Source: Clostridium sp031626875 (lineage in GTDB: Bacteria > Bacillota > Clostridia > Clostridiales > Clostridiaceae). From it: DNA of 64,000 bases. The notes under the pieces are model-generated. The model made no database searches. It was not told where the DNA came from and saw nothing but the letters and a program-made list of their open reading frames with translations. Both the position numbers and the translations under genes were made by a program. Of the stretch, positions 45,295-55,335 are shown piece by piece. The stretch is from NCBI RefSeq assembly GCF_031626875.1, contig NZ_JANDMF010000006.1, positions 62,001 to 126,000 on the forward strand, given 5' to 3'. Every line of letters begins with the position of its first letter. Position 1 is the first letter of the stretch.

Positions 45295-46506
45295 TTATTG
45301 TCCTTCTATTCCATCAATACTTATTATGGCTTCTAAATAACATTCTCTCACAAATCTTTCATCCAATCCAAACTTTCCAACTAATCTATTCACTTCTTCC
45401 CAATTTCCATTTTCATATTCTACAATTAATTTTAATATCTCCGAAAGGGTGTTATCTTTTTTCAACAAAGCTTCTCTAACATCATTTGAAACAGGTAAGT
45501 CGCCTAAAACTTTTTCAATTGGTATATTCATAAGTGCATCAATTAAAGAAAACATTCCCGTTATAAATGCATCAAAACTAGATACTTCTTCCTTAATTTT
45601 GTAACTTAATAACTCTCCAAAGAAAGCTCTAATAAGAGACATTTTAACAAGTTCACCAATCTTACTTTCTCCCATATTTTGAAGAGTTATTATAAATAAC
45701 CATTTCTTTAATTCTTTTATTCCAATAATTATTATTGCATCTCCAATTGAAGTGATTTTTCTCTTTAATGAAAAATGAGCTGAATTTGCTGCTTTTAGTA
45801 ATTTGTATGAAAGGGAAACATCATTTTTAATTAGATTCTCAATTTTTCTAATATCAACATTATCTTTATTTAATTCATTTATTAAGCTCATATAGGTGAA
45901 TTTGTAGCCTGAAATATCTTTGCCTTCAATAATTACTGGTTTACAGAAAAAATACCCTTGAAAATAAGAATATCCGTATTCTATTGCTTCTTTAAACTCC
46001 TCTTCTGTTTCTACCTTTTCTGCAAGAAACTTTATTTTCTCATTTTTTATCTTTTCTATAATTTCTTTTCTTTCTTTTCCTTTTGTTAGAATAAAATCAA
46101 CTTTTATAATATCTACATATTCTATTAATTCATCAAATTCTTCTGTATAACAAAAATCATCCAAAGCAATGACATAACCTTTTTCTTTCAAAACTTTACA
46201 AGATTCAATTATTCTTTCATCTGGTTCCACTGATTCTAATATTTCTATTGCAATACTATCTTTGGGGAAAGCTTCAATAAATCCTGAATTTATCAATTCT
46301 CCATCAAAATTAATAAAGGCTCTTTTTCCTTCTGTAACTTTTTCTAAACCTATTACAGAAAAACTATTTCTAATTACCTCTAAAGTTGGATTTGTATTTT
46401 CTACATGATTAAATTTGTTATTATTGCTATTTCTAAAAAGAAGTTCGTAAGCAACAACTTCCTTATTAACATCTAATATGGCCTGCCTAGCTACATATAC
46501 ATCCAT
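45295..46506 (-). CDS. EAL-HDOD signalling protein (YuxH type)
   Basis: A 403-residue cytosolic protein. The N-terminal EAL-like domain (about 1-195) starts VYVARQAILD and carries ELLFRN in place of a strict EAL motif, so c-di-GMP hydrolysis is doubtful. It is followed by an HDOD domain (about 200-390; MSLINELNKDNVDIRKIENLIKNDVSLSYKLLKAANSAHF lies at its start and I cite only its position, near 210-250). Such proteins act in c-di-GMP or chemotaxis-linked signalling. I start at the ATG at 46506 behind GGAGGGTG; an upstream in-frame ATG lacks a site. It is a single-gene unit. Confidence 0.88.
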   Translation of the reverse strand: MDVYVARQAILDVNKEVVAYELLFRNSNNNKFNHVENTNPTLEVIRNSFSVIGLEKVTEGKRAFINFDGELINSGFIEAFPKDSIAIEILESVEPDERIIESCKVLKEKGYVIALDDFCYTEEFDELIEYVDIIKVDFILTKGKERKEIIEKIKNEKIKFLAEKVETEEEFKEAIEYGYSYFQGYFFCKPVIIEGKDISGYKFTYMSLINELNKDNVDIRKIENLIKNDVSLSYKLLKAANSAHFSLKRKITSIGDAIIIIGIKELKKWLFIITLQNMGESKIGELVKMSLIRAFFGELLSYKIKEEVSSFDAFITGMFSLIDALMNIPIEKVLGDLPVSNDVREALLKKDNTLSEILKLIVEYENGNWEEVNRLVGKFGLDERFVRECYLEAIISIDGIEGQ

Positions 46507-46736
46507 CCTACACCCTCCTAAATAATCACATTTAGCTTCCCCATTAGCTTCTATATTCATTACTACATTTCACTGATTACTATATTATATTTTAATAATG
46601 CTTCTATCTACTTCTAAGATATTTATCGAATATTAATACTAATGCTTTAACGTTATTTGCTCTATTGTTTAAATTAATTAAATTTTCTTTTATAATCTCT
46701 ATTAATCCCAGCATATTCCAAACTAAATTTACCACA

Positions 46737-46778
46737 AGAAAAAGCTATCTAACAGACATTTCTAATTAGATAGCTTTT
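46737..46778 (-). terminator. Terminator of the secreted beta-helix gene
   Basis: AAAGCTATCTAA and TTAGATAGCTTT form a 12-bp stem around a 13-base loop; TTTTTCTT follows on the minus strand. Confidence 0.8.
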
Positions 46779-46792
46779 CTTTTAAATCCATT

Positions 46793-48196
46793 TTATTTTG
46801 CTGGTGTTAGTACTCCACCACCATTTAAAGTATATGTTTGCCCATTTAACCAACTATTTGCTGAATTTGTTGAATCATAATAAATTGTATTTCCATTATC
46901 TTTTATATTACTTAAACTAGTATCACTATCAGTAAATGCTGATAAATATGAAGTTCCATTAACAGTCCACATGCTAGTTTCATCAAGGGTTAAGTTAACT
47001 GTTCCTGTATTTTCAGTATCTATTGTACCAGTATAATAAGTATTATTCTTCAAATTCATATTTACAGTACTAATTTTATCACATACAACATTTCCTTCCA
47101 TTGTTTGATAAGTTGTATTAAAAGTTAAATTTCCTGGATTAGCCCCTGCTGTTCCCCACATTCCATTATCATTACCTTCTGCATCAATTAAAACAAGACT
47201 ATCCCCAGTATTTTTAAGGTTAGTATTATTTAAATTTACTACAGCATCAGTATTAGTTACATAGAACATTGGTCCTACTGATGTAGTAATTGACCCTCTA
47301 GTTGTTGTGAATGTGCTAGTTCCAACTGCTGCATCTCCTGAAGTACTTTGATATAACATAACTCCATGTTTAGAATTTCCTGAAATACTTGTATCAGTTA
47401 AAGTAATAGAATTTTTTCCTTCTATTACAGCAGCTTCAGACCCTGTAGCTGCAAAGTTAGAATCAGTAGCTGTAATATTTCCTGTTGAATATATTCCTGG
47501 AGAACCTTCCCCAGCTGTTGTCCCTGAAGTATTACTTACTGTTACAGTTCCTTCACCTCTATCTGTTGCCAGAGCCGCACAGTGAGCCCCCTTAGTTGTT
47601 ATTTTAACATTCTTAGCGTTTATAGTTCCTTTTTGTGTTGCATCTAATCCACGAGATGAATTTTGAGTAGTATTAATCTCCACATTTTCTACATTAATAG
47701 TTGATCCTGTTCCTGTTGAGAAAATAGCATTTGCACCTTCTGCATTTGTAGTAACTTTACTATCTTTTAATGTTATTGTACTAGCTGACTTGGCTACAAC
47801 TCCAGCATTTAATCCATAGAAATTACTTGAATCTCCTGAAGTTGTATCTCCTCCTGTTTTTGATATTGTTGAATTTCCAAGAGTTAAGTTACCACTATCA
47901 CTTACTATAACTGGTGACACATCGGAATCTGATGCAGTTATTATTTCATTATATTTTGACTCAGTTCCTCCACTTTGACTATAAGTAGCAGTTCCTACAA
48001 CTTCAGTTTGTCCGCCTCCAGGTTGTCCTCCTCCCTGTCCATCGGGTGGTGGACCACTTGGTGGTGTAGCAGTTGATGAAACTTCTGCTGCTTGAGGATT
48101 GCTTAATCTAGCTATGTTAGCTCCACTAAAAATCATATAACTTCCCATTGTTACTGCTAGTGTTAGACAAATTTTCATTTTTAAAGACTTATTCAT
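46793..48196 (-). CDS. Secreted Ser/Thr/Asn-rich beta-helix protein
   Basis: A 467-residue exported protein. A signal peptide covers about residues 1-38. It is followed by a Pro/Gly-rich flexible linker (SGPPPDGQGGGQPGGGQ near residues 47-63). From about residue 80 the sequence repeats short strands with small and polar residues, such as NLTLGNSTISKTGG, TINVENVEINTT and GNITATDSNFAATG. This is the pattern of a right-handed parallel beta-helix, as in autotransporter passengers and adhesins. There is no LPxTG motif, so it is released or bound non-covalently. Function is unknown; adhesion or polysaccharide binding next to the pectin genes is a guess. Confidence 0.65.
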   Translation of the reverse strand: MNKSLKMKICLTLAVTMGSYMIFSGANIARLSNPQAAEVSSTATPPSGPPPDGQGGGQPGGGQTEVVGTATYSQSGGTESKYNEIITASDSDVSPVIVSDSGNLTLGNSTISKTGGDTTSGDSSNFYGLNAGVVAKSASTITLKDSKVTTNAEGANAIFSTGTGSTINVENVEINTTQNSSRGLDATQKGTINAKNVKITTKGAHCAALATDRGEGTVTVSNTSGTTAGEGSPGIYSTGNITATDSNFAATGSEAAVIEGKNSITLTDTSISGNSKHGVMLYQSTSGDAAVGTSTFTTTRGSITTSVGPMFYVTNTDAVVNLNNTNLKNTGDSLVLIDAEGNDNGMWGTAGANPGNLTFNTTYQTMEGNVVCDKISTVNMNLKNNTYYTGTIDTENTGTVNLTLDETSMWTVNGTSYLSAFTDSDTSLSNIKDNGNTIYYDSTNSANSWLNGQTYTLNGGGVLTPAK

Positions 48197-48340
48197 AATA
48201 ATCCCTCCATCTATTAATTTATAATATAATTTGTATATCTGGTATAGTTATAATAATAAGGAATAATTATGTAGCTGATATCTAATTTGTATGTGAACAT
48301 TGTGTAAAATTATGTGAAATATACTTTATAGACAAATGTA

Positions 48341-48411
48341 AAAATTAAAAACACAGCTTTTTACACTGTGCTTTATTATAAATAAAATTATTGGGCTTCA
48401 ATAATTTTATT
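48341..48411 (-). terminator. Double hairpin terminator of the pectinase transcript
   Basis: A perfect 13-bp stem (48381-48393 with 48399-48411) overlaps the stop codon of the pectin esterase gene. A second stem, CACAG with CTGTG (48352-48356 with 48366-48370), follows and ends in TTTTT on the minus strand. Confidence 0.75.
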
Positions 48412-51400
48412 TCTCTGTTGGATCCCAATTATCAGATTCACCTAAAAGTTTAGGAATGGTATATGATGATACTTCATCAGCTGTAAGTTTCTTCTCCCAT
48501 GTCACACGTGAAGATAAATCAAGAGGATTATCATTTAAATTCTTACTGTTATATTCTGAGTATCTTGCTGTAGTTTCATTTGATACCTTCCCCCAATTGT
48601 TCCATCCAGTGGCATTAATATGATCCCACATACTGCAATTTATATAAGCAACTGAACTATATGGACGCCATGGTCTACCAAGATATACACCCTTTTTATC
48701 TTTTAGTAGAGATTCTGCTGTTAATTTACAATTTAAAAATACATATCCATAATCTTGATTTTCTGGTGTACATGCTGCTGTTACATATCCACCTAAGCGT
48801 GAATGGATATCACAATTATCAAAAACAGCTTTTCCAGCACCAAAAATATAATCTACTGAACCTGCAACTTCACAATCCTTAAAATACGACCTACATACAC
48901 TTACTGTTGGCTGATCTGGTATATTGCTAGTAGTTGAACTATCTGTTTTATTTCTTGTGAGCAAAGTATCTTGATATCCTAATATCTTACATCCAAAGAA
49001 TCTTGCTTTATCAGCAATTAAGTCCAAAGAAACAGCTTGTCCTACCTTTGATCCAGCAGCATTCTCTATAGTAATATTTTTACCTGTGAAATTGTCTCCA
49101 GTAACTTGCATTGTATAATCATTGTAAGTTCCCAAAACATTTCCTGATGAATCTTTCTTCATAGGGCTATCATCAAAAGAAATACGAGTACCATCAGCAC
49201 TTTCTCCTATGAGAGTTACATTTGGACAATCTATTAATAATTTTTCATGATACACTCCATTTTTCACAAAAACTATCTTTTCCTTGTTATTATCCTTTAA
49301 AATAGAATTTACTGCATCCTTTATATTATCAAAATCACCTGTTCCATCCTGTGCTACAAGTATTACATCTGAATCTGAATCTAATGGCAAAACTGAAACC
49401 TTAGCACAAGCTTTTTTAGATGTTCCTTTTACTGTTCCTTTCACTTCAAATCCAGAAACTGATGAATTTTCATATTGTGATGGATCAACTTTATCCCATT
49501 TCACTGATAATTCTTTTCTTGTTCCATCTTTATATAATGCACTAACCTTTTTGGGAAACTGAATTTTCCCTGGAGTAGCTTTAACTATAGCTGTTTCTAT
49601 TTCGTCTATATCATTTTTTTCAACTTTAATCTTTGCTTTAGCTTTATGATTTGACCCTGAAACTGTGCCTTTTACTTCAAAGCTACCATCTTTCTTATAC
49701 TCAGATGAATCTACATCATCCCATTTTACTTCCATAGGAACAACTGAATTATCATCATAAGTTGCATATACTGCTTTAGGTAATGATGGTGCATGCCCAA
49801 TAATTGTTGAAACCTTAACTGTTTCAAAACCTTTGAATGTTTCTTGTCCAGTAATTTTAATTGGCAATATTCCCTTAATGCTTGAATCCCCTTTTGAGGT
49901 GGCAACTGCTAGTACTGTACCATTTTTCTTAGCTGTAACCACTCCATCTTCAGAAATTTTTGCTATATCAGTACTTGAATAATCTAAGTTACATACACTC
50001 CATTTAACAGATTTATCTTCTACTGTATCTGGAAGCACTATTGCATTAATTTTTAATGAGCCATCTTTTTCTGTAATTGCTGACTTTTCTCCATTTACAC
50101 TTAATAATAAATTACTTACATCTGAACTATCATTAGTTGCCTTTTCTCCTTTACTTTCTGATAAAGTTTGGATATTTTTACTTGCTGTTTCTACTACTCC
50201 ATTTGCAAAATTACAGTTCTTAAAGAATACATTTTCACAAGAATTCAAATTAGCCTTAACAAAACTACAATTGGTAAATTGTAAGTCTCTTAAATATGAA
50301 ATGCTATTTCCAAAATTTGAACCATTTAAATCTAATATATAATCTGAACTACCTGTTAATCCTGTAATATTGGTAAATTGAAAATTAGATATATCAGGTA
50401 ATGCTACTCCTTCAGTTGCTCCAGCTTGCTTATCATAATTGGTTATTACAGATATTTTATTACATATAGAATCTCTCAATTGTAAATTTCTAATATATCC
50501 ACCTCTTGATGGACTCACTTTTACACGTATCCCATTATTTGTAGCTCCATCTTTAAGTTCAACAGGAACAAGAGTGCAATCTTCTCCATATATATCACTT
50601 ATACCTCCAGACATTTCACTACCTAATGTAATTCCTCCATGTCCTGCATTAAATACACACCCACGATAATATATATTTTTAGATGGAATTCCTATTTGAC
50701 GACCTTCTGCATCTTTTCCAGATTTAATTGCTGAACAATCATCGCCAGTTGAAAAGTTATTTTCTAACATATATACATTATTAGATGAATTTGGATCAAA
50801 GCCATCACCATTATGAACAGTTGTTGTAATGTCTAGGTTATATGATGTTATATCACTACTATATATAGGAACTATTGTCCACATCATTCCATTTCTAATA
50901 TGAACTCCATCCATATAAACATTTGAGCAGTTCTTTAGACTAATTAAACTTCCTCCACCATAATGTGATGCTTTATTATGTTCTTTATCAGCACAAAATG
51001 CATCATAAGCTTCTCTAAGTTTTAAACCATTATCTTCATCTCCAATAGTACCCTCCCCTATAATTTTGATATTATGAGTAGTTGCACCTTTTGTATGGTC
51101 CATTGTACCAGCATTTAAAAGACTTCCAAAGGCTGGATTTCCCAAAGTTGGACTATTAGGATCATATATATCTTCTATATCATGTCTAGCTGAAGTCCAT
51201 GGGTAGTCACTTAATTCTGTACTTGGTATAAGTTGTGAGTTTTGAGCTACATAAAAAGTCATATCATCGTGAAGATTTAAAGCTCCACTTAAAAACTTTC
51301 CTTCTGGTAAAAGTACTGTTCCTCCACTTGGACAATCATCTATTGCCTTTTGGATTGCTACAGTATCTTTCGTAGTTCCATCTCCAACAGCGCCATAATC

Positions 51401-51850
51401 TTTTACATTAAGAATTTTTCCTTTCTTTTCAGTTTTAATAGTAACATCATTACTACTTTCAGATTCTACTCCATCTGCATCATGGGCTTTTACTGTGTAT
51501 TTATATTCTTTATATTCATCTAGTCCCTTCATTTTGTAATAAGTTTTATTGGTTTCTCCAACCTTTTTTCCTTCACAGTAAATTGTATACCCTGTAACAT
51601 TAGAATACTCAACAGGCTTTTCCCAAATTAATACAACCGAACGCTCTGTTGCTGAAGCTGGTGATTCACGTAGATTAGTTGGAGCATAAAGCTTTTTATT
51701 ATTAATTTTATCAGTAACTACATTTGTTGTAATTTCATTTGATTCTTCTGCTCCATACACTAAATTTCTTGTTAATGGACTAAGCCCTGTACACATAAAG
51801 ACTGCAATAAAAATAGATAGAATTTTTCTCTTTTTTATCTCTCTTTTCAT
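48407..51850 (-). CDS. Secreted bifunctional polygalacturonase (GH28) - pectin methylesterase (CE8)
   Basis: A 1147-residue exported enzyme. A signal peptide (about 1-33) and an FN3 domain (about 55-145) come first. A GH28 domain (about 150-560) follows, with the catalytic aspartates in NGDGFDPNSS and STGDDCSA and the His in AGHGGITLG. Next are a BIG2-type Ig domain (about 575-665) and two related Ig-like repeats, each containing VKWD (about 670-825). The C-terminal CE8 domain (about 830-1130) carries GYQDTLL, the nucleophile Asp in GSVDYIFGAG and the Arg in LGRPWRPYSS. It would remove methyl groups from pectin and cut the resulting polygalacturonate. AAAGGAG precedes the ATG. It follows a second GH28 gene by 76 bases. 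Confidence 0.92.
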   Translation of the reverse strand: MKREIKKRKILSIFIAVFMCTGLSPLTRNLVYGAEESNEITTNVVTDKINNKKLYAPTNLRESPASATERSVVLIWEKPVEYSNVTGYTIYCEGKKVGETNKTYYKMKGLDEYKEYKYTVKAHDADGVESESSNDVTIKTEKKGKILNVKDYGAVGDGTTKDTVAIQKAIDDCPSGGTVLLPEGKFLSGALNLHDDMTFYVAQNSQLIPSTELSDYPWTSARHDIEDIYDPNSPTLGNPAFGSLLNAGTMDHTKGATTHNIKIIGEGTIGDEDNGLKLREAYDAFCADKEHNKASHYGGGSLISLKNCSNVYMDGVHIRNGMMWTIVPIYSSDITSYNLDITTTVHNGDGFDPNSSNNVYMLENNFSTGDDCSAIKSGKDAEGRQIGIPSKNIYYRGCVFNAGHGGITLGSEMSGGISDIYGEDCTLVPVELKDGATNNGIRVKVSPSRGGYIRNLQLRDSICNKISVITNYDKQAGATEGVALPDISNFQFTNITGLTGSSDYILDLNGSNFGNSISYLRDLQFTNCSFVKANLNSCENVFFKNCNFANGVVETASKNIQTLSESKGEKATNDSSDVSNLLLSVNGEKSAITEKDGSLKINAIVLPDTVEDKSVKWSVCNLDYSSTDIAKISEDGVVTAKKNGTVLAVATSKGDSSIKGILPIKITGQETFKGFETVKVSTIIGHAPSLPKAVYATYDDNSVVPMEVKWDDVDSSEYKKDGSFEVKGTVSGSNHKAKAKIKVEKNDIDEIETAIVKATPGKIQFPKKVSALYKDGTRKELSVKWDKVDPSQYENSSVSGFEVKGTVKGTSKKACAKVSVLPLDSDSDVILVAQDGTGDFDNIKDAVNSILKDNNKEKIVFVKNGVYHEKLLIDCPNVTLIGESADGTRISFDDSPMKKDSSGNVLGTYNDYTMQVTGDNFTGKNITIENAAGSKVGQAVSLDLIADKARFFGCKILGYQDTLLTRNKTDSSTTSNIPDQPTVSVCRSYFKDCEVAGSVDYIFGAGKAVFDNCDIHSRLGGYVTAACTPENQDYGYVFLNCKLTAESLLKDKKGVYLGRPWRPYSSVAYINCSMWDHINATGWNNWGKVSNETTARYSEYNSKNLNDNPLDLSSRVTWEKKLTADEVSSYTIPKLLGESDNWDPTEK

Positions 51851-51926
51851 ATCTCCTTTTACTACTCATTTTATGAGTAGTCCCCCCTTCATTTTTGTTT
51901 TCTATTTCTCTTCCCTTTGTTTTTTA

Positions 51927-53684
51927 TTAATCTACATTCATTGTAGTCTTTCCCTTAAATTTTAGTTTTGTGCTGTTTGTAATTATCCATGGGTTAATTA
52001 AGGATTCATCAAAAGTTACATTTTTAAATGTGCAATTTTTTGCATAATCTAATAAAGCAGGTTTAGTATTTTTAAACTTTACATTATAAAAATCAATATT
52101 ATTATGCTCACCATTTTGTAATCCTTGTATCATTATTGCATTTCCTTTGGCACCATCAACAGAACAATTTTTAATTTTGATATCTTTAAATAATGGCGGC
52201 TCTGACACTGGATTACTTGGTAAATCTCCATTATATTGACTTGTAAATATAAATGGTTGTCCACCATTATCAGTCAAATCTTTCATAGCTGTATCTCTAA
52301 ATATAATATTTCTAGCACCTCCGCCATTGCCTTGGCTACTTTTACAGCGAAGGCCTGTACCAGTTCCATTTAAAACATTATCTTCAGCTAATATATTTTG
52401 AATCCATGCAGCAGTACCACTACCACAAACTACAGCTCCATGACCTCTACCAAAATAGTTATTAAAAATCCATATATTTTCCGTTGGTTCATTTTTAGAA
52501 TCTGTCAAACCTTTTCCTGCATTAAATGCAACATTATCATCTCCAGTATCTAAAACACTATCAACTACAGTTAGTCCTTTCCCATTTACAAGACCTGAAC
52601 CATCCCCATTATTACAATTATAAGTCTCCATTTTTAGACCATTTAATACAACATTATTACATCTATTATTTGTTACTGTGTGTTGTGAAGGGTTCTTAAG
52701 TGTTAACCCATCTCCTAGATACAAATTTTTCACATCATTCATTTCTATAAGATTAGAACGTGTCCTATAAGCATCTGCAACAGAAAATCCATACTCCTTA
52801 ATTGCCTTTTTGTACTGGTTAGCTGCTAATTTCCCATTTTGTTCAACAGTTTTTGAACTGCTTGGTAATGATACAAAAAATCCATTTGGATCATTTGCTG
52901 CAGTATCTTCTAACCATCCATTACCATCAATAACTCCACTTCCAACTATTCGAATATTGTCACTATTACCTTTAATGAGTGGAGTTGCCTTACTCACTTT
53001 TGTAATATCTCCATAAGGATATTCATCAGCATTTTCTGAAGCAAATAAAACTCCATCAACTTTAAATGTCATATTTCCTTTTAATGAAATAGGGCCCGTT
53101 TTAAAAGTTTTATCTTTGGGAATTAATACTGTTCCACCATTTGCACAAGCATTGATAGCATCTTGAATTTCTTTAGTATCAATGCTTGTCCCATCCCCTT
53201 TTGCTCCATAATCTAAAACATTAAATACCTTTTCCTCTGAAGCTGTTTCAACTGTTATGCCTTCGCTATCTTTTGATTCATTACCATCCTTATCTATTGC
53301 TCGAATAGTAAAATTGTATTTAGTATTTGGCTCAAGTCCTGTTACAGTATAATTGTGAATACCAATTTTTACAGCATCAGAATTTGTACTATCATTATAA
53401 AACTTGTCTAGATACTGTTTTGCAACTCTACTCCCACTATTCGCATCCCCAACTTTATATCCATTTTCATAGATATTATAATTTCTAATACCTGTATAAT
53501 CATCAGGCTTCTCCCATATTAATGTAACTTTATTATCTGTAATAGATTGATTAATAATTTGGAGTTTCTGAGGTATACTCACTTCTTGTTTAGTTGCATA
53601 AGCACTATTTCCATTAACTGATGTAAAAATAAAACTCATAAAAACAACACCAGCAAACTTACATAGACTTTTCTTTCCTATCAT
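51927..53684 (-). CDS. Secreted GH28 polygalacturonase-type enzyme with FN3 domain
   Basis: A 585-residue exported glycoside hydrolase. After the signal peptide (about 1-30) comes an FN3 domain (about 38-145) and a right-handed beta-helix GH28 domain that starts FNVLDYGAKGDG. All catalytic blocks are visible: NGDGSG, DTGDDN with the two aspartates, GRGHGA with the histidine and the arginine in LRCKS. The substrate should be polygalacturonate, possibly attacked from the ends. The FN3-GH28 plan is shared with the front half of the next protein. AAAGGGG precedes the ATG. It follows a GH43 gene, with a stem-loop in the gap. Confidence 0.92.
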   Translation of the reverse strand: MIGKKSLCKFAGVVFMSFIFTSVNGNSAYATKQEVSIPQKLQIINQSITDNKVTLIWEKPDDYTGIRNYNIYENGYKVGDANSGSRVAKQYLDKFYNDSTNSDAVKIGIHNYTVTGLEPNTKYNFTIRAIDKDGNESKDSEGITVETASEEKVFNVLDYGAKGDGTSIDTKEIQDAINACANGGTVLIPKDKTFKTGPISLKGNMTFKVDGVLFASENADEYPYGDITKVSKATPLIKGNSDNIRIVGSGVIDGNGWLEDTAANDPNGFFVSLPSSSKTVEQNGKLAANQYKKAIKEYGFSVADAYRTRSNLIEMNDVKNLYLGDGLTLKNPSQHTVTNNRCNNVVLNGLKMETYNCNNGDGSGLVNGKGLTVVDSVLDTGDDNVAFNAGKGLTDSKNEPTENIWIFNNYFGRGHGAVVCGSGTAAWIQNILAEDNVLNGTGTGLRCKSSQGNGGGARNIIFRDTAMKDLTDNGGQPFIFTSQYNGDLPSNPVSEPPLFKDIKIKNCSVDGAKGNAIMIQGLQNGEHNNIDFYNVKFKNTKPALLDYAKNCTFKNVTFDESLINPWIITNSTKLKFKGKTTMNVD

Positions 53685-53711
53685 ATTTTTTAACCCCTTT
53701 CTATGTATTTT

Positions 53712-53747
53712 AATGCAGTAAATTTTAAAACTAAAATCTACTGCATT
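53712..53747 (-). other. Intra-operon stem-loop between GH43 and GH28
   Basis: A 16-bp stem with one mismatch (53712-53727 with 53732-53747) lies between two co-directional genes. There is no T run after it on the minus strand, so it is better suited to RNA processing or protection than to termination. Confidence 0.5.
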
Positions 53748-53763
53748 TAATCAAATTTATATT

Positions 53764-55320
53764 TTATTTTGGCACATAGTTAAAATATCTAAATTCCGCC
53801 ATACATCCATTCTTTTTTCCCAAATTATTTACTGTTAATCCAATAAAGTTTCCTGTAAACCCACCTGATAAAAAGCTTATATCTTCTTCAGATAAAAATT
53901 CTTGTTTCCCTTTATCGGCTATACTAAACTTTGCATTTATTCCATCCACCTCTACTTGAAGTTTTACTACTTCTCCACTTACAGGAATTTTAACAGGCAA
54001 TATAGAAAATTCATCTTTCACAGTCTTCATTATTTGAGCCACAATTCCTTTTTCTTCATCATAAGATAGGTATAAATAAATATAATTCATTATGTCCAAA
54101 TATAATATTAAACCTGCAAGTTCTAAGTAGCTCTTAGGATTAAATTTAATTTCAGTTTCTGAACTAAACTTAATATCTCTTTGACGAATTCCTATAATAT
54201 GCTGATCAAAAGTACTTTGAGGTGATTCTCCTCCCCAGATATTAAGTATAGACTTTTCCTTATCTATATTTATCCATTTATCATTAGGAAATAATCTCAG
54301 GGTACTCCACTCACTTTTCAATTCATCACAACTAAAATCATCAAAAAATCTATTACTTTTCTCCTTGATCTCACCATTAAAGTCTTGTGGTAGTTCAATA
54401 TTTACTGCTGGAGAATGTCCTCCATGAATAAGCCTTAACCATCCATCTTCTGCCCAAATAACCTTTTGAAGAGCAGTTTCTCTTCCAAGTATAGGGTACT
54501 TTCCTAAAATAGGTCTTGTACACAAATGAGCTAAATACCACTCCCCTTTATCTGTTTCAACTAAACTAGCATGTCCTGAACATTGAAGAAGTAAATCTGA
54601 ATTATCCCTAGATGTAAGCATTGGATTTTGTGGATCAACTTCATAAGGCCCTGTAATCTCCTTTGATCTAGCCACTGTGACCATATGACCCTCTTCTGTT
54701 CCCCCTTCAGCAGTTAAAAGATAATAATATTCTCCATGTTTATATATTTGAGGTGCCTCTGTTTTTTTATGCTCAGTTCCATCAAATATTTTATACACTT
54801 CTCCCACTAATTCATTTTTGTCTATATCAAATTCTTGAAGAACAATTCCAGAAGATCTATTTCGTGTGTTAATTCTATAATCCCAAATTTCATTTAATAC
54901 CCACTTTTTTCCTGTTTCATCATGAAATAACGCTGGATCAAAGCCTGAACTATTTAAATAAATAGGTACACTCCAAGGCCCTTTTATATCTTTTGATGTG
55001 GTAAGATAATTATTTACATCTTTAAATGGCACTTTAGTACTTTTTACATCAGTATACACAAGATAGAAAGTATCATCTGAATAAGTTAAATGAGGTGCCC
55101 AAATACTGCATCCCTTTGGATTACCTTGTAAATTTATTAAAGTTTCATCTGTCAAAACTGATGAACAATAATCCCAATTTACTAAATCCTCTGATTCATA
55201 AATTCTTACTCCTGGCAGCCATTCAAAGGTAGAAACAGCAATATAATATTTCCCCTTTGCCTTTACTATACACGGGTCTGGATTAAATCCTTCTAAAATT
55301 GGATTACGTATAAACTGCAT
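53764..55320 (-). CDS. Intracellular GH43 glycosidase (beta-xylosidase / arabinofuranosidase type)
   Basis: A 519-residue GH43 enzyme without a signal peptide. The five-bladed propeller (about 5-320) has its catalytic residues in NPDPC (general base), GFDPALF (pKa modulator) and TEAPQIY (acid). A C-terminal beta-sandwich (about 335-518) of the concanavalin type completes it. It should trim xylo- or arabino-oligosaccharides in the cytosol after uptake. I start at the ATG at 55320 behind AGGAGTG. It follows the symporter gene by only 15 bases, so import and hydrolysis are coupled. Confidence 0.9.
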   Translation of the reverse strand: MQFIRNPILEGFNPDPCIVKAKGKYYIAVSTFEWLPGVRIYESEDLVNWDYCSSVLTDETLINLQGNPKGCSIWAPHLTYSDDTFYLVYTDVKSTKVPFKDVNNYLTTSKDIKGPWSVPIYLNSSGFDPALFHDETGKKWVLNEIWDYRINTRNRSSGIVLQEFDIDKNELVGEVYKIFDGTEHKKTEAPQIYKHGEYYYLLTAEGGTEEGHMVTVARSKEITGPYEVDPQNPMLTSRDNSDLLLQCSGHASLVETDKGEWYLAHLCTRPILGKYPILGRETALQKVIWAEDGWLRLIHGGHSPAVNIELPQDFNGEIKEKSNRFFDDFSCDELKSEWSTLRLFPNDKWINIDKEKSILNIWGGESPQSTFDQHIIGIRQRDIKFSSETEIKFNPKSYLELAGLILYLDIMNYIYLYLSYDEEKGIVAQIMKTVKDEFSILPVKIPVSGEVVKLQVEVDGINAKFSIADKGKQEFLSEEDISFLSGGFTGNFIGLTVNNLGKKNGCMAEFRYFNYVPK

Positions 55321-55335
55321 TAATATCACTCCTAA

